Below, piece by piece: positions 57,660-64,000 of a stretch of DNA of 64,000 bases. The translations under genes were made by a program, and so were the position numbers. The stretch lies in the NCBI GenBank assembly GCA_003550325.1, contig QKWP01000700.1:64745-128744 (forward strand). The letters are read 5' to 3'. The notes beneath the pieces are model-generated. The model was not told the origin of the DNA, searched no databases, and saw nothing but the letters and a program-made list of their open reading frames with translations. The first letter of the stretch is position 1. Every line of letters begins with the position of its first letter. Origin of the DNA: Gigaspora rosea. Taxonomy: Eukaryota; Glomeromycota; Glomeromycetes; Diversisporales; Gigasporaceae.

Positions 57660-58480
57660 CCAGTTCTCATAATTTATTAAGAAGAATCGTATAACTGATT
57701 ATTCTAGATCCGAGTTTTTGAACATTACGAAAGTCTACATTCCTTTTTATAGTTTGGTACGCGTTTTAATTCGTGTTCAAATTTGTATCATTTGCGATAC
57801 AAATCATCCAAGTTTGATTATCATGGTTTAATAAAGTCATTATTAATTCGTGTGTCAAGTACGAATTTAGGTGTATATAAAAGAATCTAAATTATTGCTG
57901 CGTAATTTCGAAGGGCTAAAAAGAGAAAAGCGAAATAGAGCAATTCAGCAGAAAATATGGGATACAATATAATTTTCCTAATTGTTAATTTTCAATTATT
58001 CTAAAACTATAAAAACATGACTTAGCAAAGATTTTTACTATATTAAAGAATTTATGACTCAAATAAATAATTTTGCTAACTCCTAATATGCGAAAATTTT
58101 AAATGAATAGCGTCGCGTCGGTGATCATTTTGCTGTTAATATTCCCACAATCGTTTATCAATCTGCAAGCAAAAATAGCCTGCTTGAAGCGATTTCAGGC
58201 GTTAAGATATATAAAACTCTTATTATTCACATACTATTGTACGTCTCAAATTCAAGATGAATAAAATAATTTATTTTTTTTAAAAAATCTTAGCTACCTA
58301 AGTCTGATGGAACTTGCACTTATTGTGTGATGGAACTTAGGCTAATCGAATCTTCTGAGCATGATCATGTCAAGTTTCTCTTCGTAAAAAGTATGATAAA
58401 AATGAAAATGTCTTTCTAATCCAGACGTTGGTTGATCGATGTTAAAGTGATTGAAATCATAGCAGATGAGTATGGTATAG
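57660..58480. other. Intergenic DNA, no gene seen
   Basis: Only a short hairpin (TTTGTATCATTTGCGATACA near 57782) was noted. Confidence 0.4.
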
Positions 58481-58482
58481 AT

Positions 58483-58550
58483 CAATATAGTACAGGCAGT
58501 ATGGGTGAGCAAATTAGTATGATACTGCCTGTACTATAGTGATCTGCTTA
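58483..58550. repeat. Overlapping palindromes
   Basis: ATAGTACAGGCAGTAT pairs with ATACTGCCTGTACTAT, and the overlapping AGTATGGGTGAGCA pairs with TGCTTACCCATACT. The two alternative stems cannot both form. Confidence 0.6.
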
Positions 58551-58892
58551 CCCATACTGATTTGTGAAAATACTGATAAATTCGAATTAATAACACGTTC
58601 CCAAAAAAGTGTTATTAAATTATCCTTAACTATTATGATTTTAAAATATAAAATTAACTATTAGAAATGATTTAAAAGATATGTTTATTGAATAGATTAA
58701 GTAGAAGTATTATATAAAGACCCTGAGCAATCTATGAATAGCAAACATTTTTAAAAAATGTAAGATCTACAGAAAAATAGTCAAAAATAGGGATGGCTAA
58801 AGTAGAGTGTGCAGGATTATGATATAGCATAATATGCGCGCATATGAACAAAAATTGATTGGTTAATTGAATAAACCGGTTTGTGTAATCAC

Positions 58893-59478
58893 TATAGATG
58901 CTGGTGAAATTAATCCATTTCACCAGGTGAAATGGTGAAATAGTTTCACCAGAATTACACCAAAATTTTATTTTGGTGAATTGGTGAAATTGGTGAAATT
59001 GGTGAATTGGTGAATTGGTGAAATTGGTGAATTGGTGAATTGTTGAATTGGTGAAATGGTGAATTGAATTGGTGAATTGGTGAAATGGTGAATGGTGAAT
59101 TGGTGAATTGGTGAAACAGTGAATTGGTGAAATTGAATTGGTGAAATTGCTCAGTCCTATAAACGGTTAATAGTTCTGACCTCAAAGTGTGCCTGTAAAA
59201 ACATAAAATGTAAAAACTTGAACAAAAACCTAACTGAATTCCAGGCTGAAATAATTCCAGACTCTGGAAATTCACCATTTCACCATTCCGCTTTTTTACC
59301 ATTCCACCAATTCACCAATTCACCATTTCACCAATTCACCATTTCACCAATTCACTATTTCACCAATTCACCAATTACACCAATTCACCAGTTACACCAG
59401 TTTCACCATTACCGATTGGTGATTGGTGAAATGGTGAAATCATTTCACCACTCTGATTTAATTTCACCAGCATTTATA
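58893..59478. mobile_element. Nonautonomous hAT-type element, GGTGAATT family, copy 2
   Basis: A 586-bp element with exact GTAATCAC on both sides (58885-58892 and 59479-59486). Ends are TATAGATGCTGGTGAAATTA and TATAAATGCTGGTGAAATTA (right end complemented). Subterminal GGTGAATTGGTGAA arrays occupy both halves. The core at about 59150-59275 is the inverted homologue of the copy at 1399-2128. Confidence 0.92.
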
Positions 59479-59813
59479 GTAATCACCTGACCTGCCATGC
59501 TTTTTGAATTTTTATTGGCTAATAATTCAAAATTTACATAATTTGCATAATTTATGATTTGTCACATGCATTTGGCTAACTTCACATCATAATCCTGGAT
59601 ACTCTAGACTAAAGCCAGGTTCAATCCTGTAATAATACAAACAAAGCAGTCTCTAACATAATGTCCGAATGGTCAACTCATTGAGTAAATATTTGTTTTT
59701 GTGAATTTTTTTCTAGTATATAAACAATTATAAACAATTATATATCATCAACAAATTTATATATAGATATATATCGATTACTAACTGGTAAGATATATAT
59801 CGATACTCAACAC

Positions 59814-59977
59814 TAGAGATGGGCAAAATACAAAATTTTTCATTTTAGCACGCACATGCACATGCATTTTTTGCATGCATGCATGCATGTTTTGACCAAA
59901 GTTATGATTTAATTTCTTAATGCTGGCCAGAATTAATTGTATACATGCATACAGTCATGCGCATGGTGCCATCTCTA
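59814..59977. mobile_element. hAT-type MITE, CATGCA-rich, exact 8-bp target duplication
   Basis: A 164-bp element flanked by CTCAACAC (59806-59813 and 59978-59985). Ends are TAGAGATGGGCAAA and TAGAGATGGCACCA (right end complemented). GCATGCATGCATGC and CACATGCACATGC words lie subterminally. Confidence 0.88.
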
Positions 59978-60138
59978 CTCAACACCCTTGCTGATTTCTA
60001 TCAATAGTGATAGTAATTGATATATATCTAATATAGATATTAATCGATATATAACCAATATATTGATAGTAATTTTAATCGATATATATCTATAATAGTT
60101 AATAATCGATATATAATTAATATAAAAACAATTAATAT

Positions 60139-61433
60139 ATATATATATTTTTAAGATGAGATCATGCTTCTGGTCTTTATAGAGTTGTATATTGATCATT
60201 ACAATATTATTGCTTACAATCTTTATACTATCTACTAAGTGCCGAGACTTGGACTATTTTATCAATAATCTAAACCTACTAGAGCCTACCATATTACTAT
60301 TTATATAAGCAGCCTGGTTTTGCACTTTCCTTTTCTAGCCAACAATTAGTATTCACATGTTTGCCACTTTAGCCACATTTCCTAGTATCATCACTTCCAA
60401 TTTGGTATATATGATTCTAGATAGTCACTTTATGCTTCCAAATTGGTACATCCAGAAAGTCCCTTACTAGTATACTTCTTGGGAGTTCGTATCTCAAGCC
60501 ATGTAGCTGCCTCTACTACATTGAGTAAGTATTTCAAGCCTGCATGCTACTACAACTAGCCAATTTTTTTGTGACTTGGGGACCTAGGATTTAGCATTTT
60601 GAATTCAAAAATATGCTAATGACTGTACTTTTCACTATAGTAATAAGGTATTCAGGCATGTTTCGCCAAAGAGTCTAGTGCCAAGTATAGTTGGATGGTA
60701 TCATAAGGTTTAGTCAATCTGACTTTCATACCACTATATGCACTTATACTAGCTATACCTGTATTGGTGGTCCCAGATTCTTTTAATATCTTAAGACTCC
60801 TATATGGGTGCGCCCAGAGCTCCATTGAGTCTTGACACATACATGTCTCCATGCTTTTACTTTTCATTGGCTAGTAAGTTTCGTCTGCCTTTGCAAGGTT
60901 CATTCCGATCCCCAATATTCACATTTAACCTTTTTTCAATTTTATACTAATCCCTCTCAAACTACCAAACCAGTTAGCCCAGAAGGATTGGTTGGTCTGG
61001 CTTTATGTGCCTGATATACTCTCTTTTCTTGGTATCTAATTCTGAAACATAGGTCCTTTTCCTCCGGTACAACTCCAGTGACCAGATTAGTACCTTCTCT
61101 TACCATAGGGTTTTTTCCATCCAGTTCTTCAATCTCCAGTTAAACTTCTGGTCTTCTGTAGTACTGTTGAAGGATCTTTCTTACCTCCTTGCTTGGGACT
61201 TGCCAAATAGGTTTTAATTGTTCTGGTCCTTTGAATTTGTCTGTATAAACTGTGCTACTGCTCCCATTCAAGATAGTGATACCAAGATTACAGGTAATAT
61301 ATCCGACTGATCGATGAACAAATATTACTGTAATACAAATCTATATTTTAATTCATCTCTAGTGGGATTTGAACTCTAGACCTGTTGCTTGAAGAGTGAC
61401 AACCAGATAGCTTCTTTATGTCATCATGCCCCT
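60139..61433 (-). mobile_element. tRNA-derived long SINE, copy 2
   Basis: Flanked by exact TAAAAACAATTAATAT (60123-60138 and 61434-61449). On the minus strand it starts AAGGGGCATGATGACAT, has a decayed A-box region and a B-box-like GAGTTCAAATCCC (61376-61364), and ends in an A-rich tail (T run near 60150). It aligns with copy 1 at 13427-14480 at both ends and through many internal blocks (GCGAGGTCATGCCTCGGTCT against GATGAGATCATGCTTCTGGT). No coding frame is shared between copies. Confidence 0.78.
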
Positions 61434-62005
61434 TAAAAACAATTAATATTTTGATAATAAAAGATATATATAATTTATTAAAAAATTCGATTTTAAAAAA
61501 TTTTTAATTTATTAAAAAACTTCATATATTTTTATATTACATAATTATTATATAATTTTATAATTACTACATAAGAACAAACAGGAAAGAGCTATATAGT
61601 TTTTTTGCAATAGTACTGGTTCTTGAATCTGCATTTCAGTGCTTTTCTGAATCTCTATTTCAGTACTGTCATTTCAACTTCAATCTCACAACAAAATACA
61701 AACCTACAAGAAAATTGTTAGTAAAAATGAAAAAATAACCAAAAACAAAAAGAGTAACAAAAAAGTACTAGTACTTATCTTTTTGTACTAGTCCCAGATT
61801 TTGAATTTTCATTTCCGGTGGCATTTAATACTTCAACAAAACATGAATTTACAAGAAAATATTGTTAGTAAAAACAAAAGAAGTAACTAAAAAACTAAAA
61901 AAAACAACAAAAAAGAACTAGTACTTATCTTTTAGTACTAGTTCTGGTTTTCAAATCTCTATTCTTAGTGCTATTTCAATTTCTAATGAAATACGAACCT
62001 ATATG

Positions 62006-62786
62006 TAGAGATTAAGCCTGGATAAGGCTTACCCAGGTAACCCGCATAAGCATTCCTTAACCGGGTTATGGTTATGCTACCCGGGTAACCCGAATAGAAA
62101 ATAAATATACATCACGTGAGAATAATGAAACAATATTATTGGACGAATTTCCTAATATACCGCTAAGCTTAGCCATATTAATTTCTGTCAAAATCATATT
62201 TGGCAATGATAATGCTACGAATTAAAATATTTGACTAATTTAGACAGGTCTTAGATCTTTTATTTTAGATTATGCATTTAAATGTAGTGTTCCGGCCTGG
62301 GTCGGAAATTTTCTAACCCGGGTCATCCCTAAAAAAAAAAAAAAAAAAAAAAACTTTCCCTTTATTTTTCTCTCTCTCTCTTTCTCTCTTCTTCTCTTTC
62401 TCTCTTTTTCTCTCTCCCTCTCATGACCCGGGCTAAATGTCTAACCCGTCGGGTCACTATTATCTGACCCGGGTCAGAACACTAATCTTAACTTTTAAGT
62501 ATAGACTATATTTTCAAACATGTATTTAACATTTTATAAATAAAATGCATTTGAATTTATTAACGTTAAACGAATTTGAATCTGCGAATTAATGTTTTAA
62601 ACCAATTTTGGTTTAAAGATTATCTATAATCATGTGAAACGTCTATTCTTATATAATCATAACCGGGTTAACCGGGTTAACCGGGTCAGCCGGATTATTT
62701 GAGATTAACCGGGTAGTTACCCGAGTAAGAGTTTAATAAGCGGACGGGTTACCCGGAATTAAATTTTAAACCGGGCCTAATCTCTA
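62006..62786. mobile_element. hAT-type nonautonomous element, CCGGGTTAACC family, exact 8-bp target duplication
   Basis: A 781-bp element between CCTATATG at 61998-62005 and 62787-62794. Ends are TAGAGATTAAGCCTGG and TAGAGATTAGGCCCGG (right end complemented). Subterminal DNA repeats GGGTAACCCG, CCGGGTTAACCGGG and similar words. Neighbouring array units show ACCTACAAGAAAATTG at the equivalent empty site. Confidence 0.9.
62286..62492. mobile_element. Possible nested hAT-type element
   Basis: TAGTGTTCCGGCCTGGGTCG on the left and TAGTGTTCTGACCCGGGTCA (complement of the right). Internal A run (62331-62353) and CTCTTTCTC pyrimidine tract. Flanking octamers do not match. Confidence 0.5.
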
Positions 62787-63182
62787 CCTATATGAAGAAA
62801 ATTGTTAGTAAAAACGAAAAAAACAACTGAAAAACAAAAAAAACAAAAAAGACCTAGTACTTATCTTTTTGTACTAGTTCCAGTTCTTGAATCTTCATTT
62901 CTAATATCATTTTAATACCTCAGTAAAATATGAATTTACAAGAAAAAATAGTTAGTAAAAAACAAGTGAAAAACAAAAGGAACAACAAAAACACACACTT
63001 CCTTTTTGTATCTGGTTTTCAAATTTTCCATTCTAGTACTTTAATGAAACACAAATCTACAAGAAGAATATTGTTAATAAGAATAAAAAAATCGTGAAAA
63101 AACAATAAAATGAAAAAAAAAGAACTGGTACTTATCTTTTTGTACCATTCCAATACTCTGGTGACTTACATGCTTCCAATTT

Positions 63183-63844
63183 TTTTTTTTTAACCCTTCA
63201 GTTCTAAAACTGTCAGGACGCATTTGGCACTCATTTATTAAGATCGAAGTTTTTATTACATATCAGGCTACATTTACTATCTAATTAGACTATCTAATTT
63301 CAAAAGTCGCTTTACATATTTAGTAGGATTTTTCTAATATATACCTCCCTCCAATCGTCTGTTTTTCCTAGCTGACTCCAGCAGGTCAACCACGTCTAGT
63401 GCCCATACCCAATGGATCATAGGCAGCTTTAAGGAACTACATACTTCTCTGGATCGCTATATCGGTCAGCCATTTATCGTTTACCCCAAGAGCCACTTCC
63501 ATTTTTAGTCAGTATAGCGTTAGATCCTAATTTCCTACTTTCTAATTTGGTCGGTACCCTTGTCTTTATACTTGTTTGTCTTTTTTCCTTTTTTATAGTG
63601 GATGGTCCTTATGTTTATGACGTTTTTTGTCAAATTTTTTCCTTTCTGAATGCCGCATAACCCCGTGGCTATGTCATGCAACTCATTAATATTGTAGTAC
63701 CAAGTTCGGAAATGTTCAACTCCTCATTATAGATCTTTACTATTCGTGATCCTAGCACAGTTTTTGTCATCTACTAGACTTGAACCGGCGACCTTGCGAA
63801 TAAGACCCCGGAGCATTAACCATAGCACTATCTGATCCAGGGTC
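63183..63844 (-). mobile_element. Second tRNA-derived SINE family
   Basis: A 662-bp element flanked by exact TACATGCTTCCAATTT (63167-63182 and 63845-63860). On the minus strand it begins AGACCCTGGATCAGA, with an A-box-like TAGTGCTATGGTTAATGC (63830-63813) and a B-box-like GGTTCAAGTC (63786-63777). It ends in an A tail (T run 63183-63190). The head differs from the other SINE family. No ORF. Confidence 0.82.
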
Positions 63845-63860
63845 TACATGCTTCCAATTT

Positions 63861-64000
63861 CAACTACCTGGTGTTTTAACGATACAAAACAAAAAAAGAG
63901 GTATTAGTCAAAGTTTAAAAAAAAAAAACAGAAAAAAAAATAAAAAATGTACTTATCCAATATTAATTTAGATCTATAGAACAATATATAAAAAAAAAAA
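63861..64000. repeat. Edge of the minisatellite array and A-rich DNA
   Basis: Decayed array unit (ACAAAAAAAGAGGTATTAGT) ending in A runs at the window edge. Confidence 0.4.

Larger units (their letters stand above)
61600..63182. repeat. Minisatellite array, 133-150 bp units, split by a hAT element
   Basis: Units contain AGTACTTATCTTTTTGTACT, a partly palindromic core, then TTGAATCTCCATTTC-like words and ACAAGAAAATTGTTAGTAAA. The phrase CTTATCTTTT (or CTTCCTTTTT) lies at 61774, 61924, 62860, 62998 and 63131. The large step equals one unit after subtracting the 781-bp hAT element and its 8-bp duplication. The array edge continues to about 63960 after the second SINE. Confidence 0.8.

Noticed and set aside
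63777-63830. tRNA gene
   Set aside because: A and B boxes are present, but the segment is the head of an element with an A tail and 16-bp target duplication, so it is a SINE.

Overview
The window is strongly AT-rich, intron-poor and saturated with transposable elements. Several features point to a mucoromycotan fungus, most likely an arbuscular mycorrhizal species (Rhizophagus or Gigasporaceae type): a Sel1-repeat plus TKL-kinase gene of the kind hugely amplified in those genomes, degenerate Helitrons, Ty3 and LINE elements, and very many small nonautonomous DNA transposons. This assignment is inference from gene families and composition. The only plausible intact host gene is a 50-codon ORF at 96-248 ending in a CaaX box (CSIM) with an internally duplicated tail. 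The other coding material is broken.

Layout: 0-2.2 kb, CaaX peptide and a hAT-type element built of GGTGAATT motifs. 2.5-3.3 kb, Ty3 integrase relic. 4.4-5.4 kb, tandem duplication carrying a MULE-like insertion. 5.6-10.2 kb, decayed Helitron (Rep HUH plus Pif1-like helicase) carrying a TA-target MITE. 10.7-12.2 kb, foldback composite. 12.2-12.8 kb, mariner transposase relic. 12.8-14.9 kb, tandem array split by a tRNA-derived long SINE that contains the only N. 15-25 kb, MITE-rich intergenic DNA including a 1-kb palindrome and an old SINE with nested insertions. 25.3-44.7 kb, a Ty3 retrotransposon on the minus strand (LTR, gag, PR, RT, RH, IN, LTR). Inside it lie a plus-strand transposase-like gene of unknown family (28.3-30.6 kb) and, in the right LTR, a 7.8-kb LINE (35.9-43.7 kb).

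45.0-49.4 kb is another tandem array. It is split by a 3.05-kb hAT-type element with an exact 8-bp target duplication that carries about 16 decayed Sel1 units. 50.6-52.6 kb is a foldback with a nested hAT element. 53.1-54.1 kb is a GGCCAA-rich hAT element. 55.5-57.1 kb is the Sel1-kinase pseudogene. 57-64 kb holds more hAT elements, two SINEs and a 133-150 bp minisatellite array.

The main structural message concerns the nonautonomous hAT-type elements. Around ten have TIRs starting TAG, TAT or CAG and 8-bp target duplications (seven exact, three with 6-7 of 8 bases). Most fill their subterminal regions with their own family-specific short motif, as expected if each family had amplified transposase binding sites. 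One has engulfed a Sel1 gene. At least six insertions can be checked against an empty site visible in the same window.
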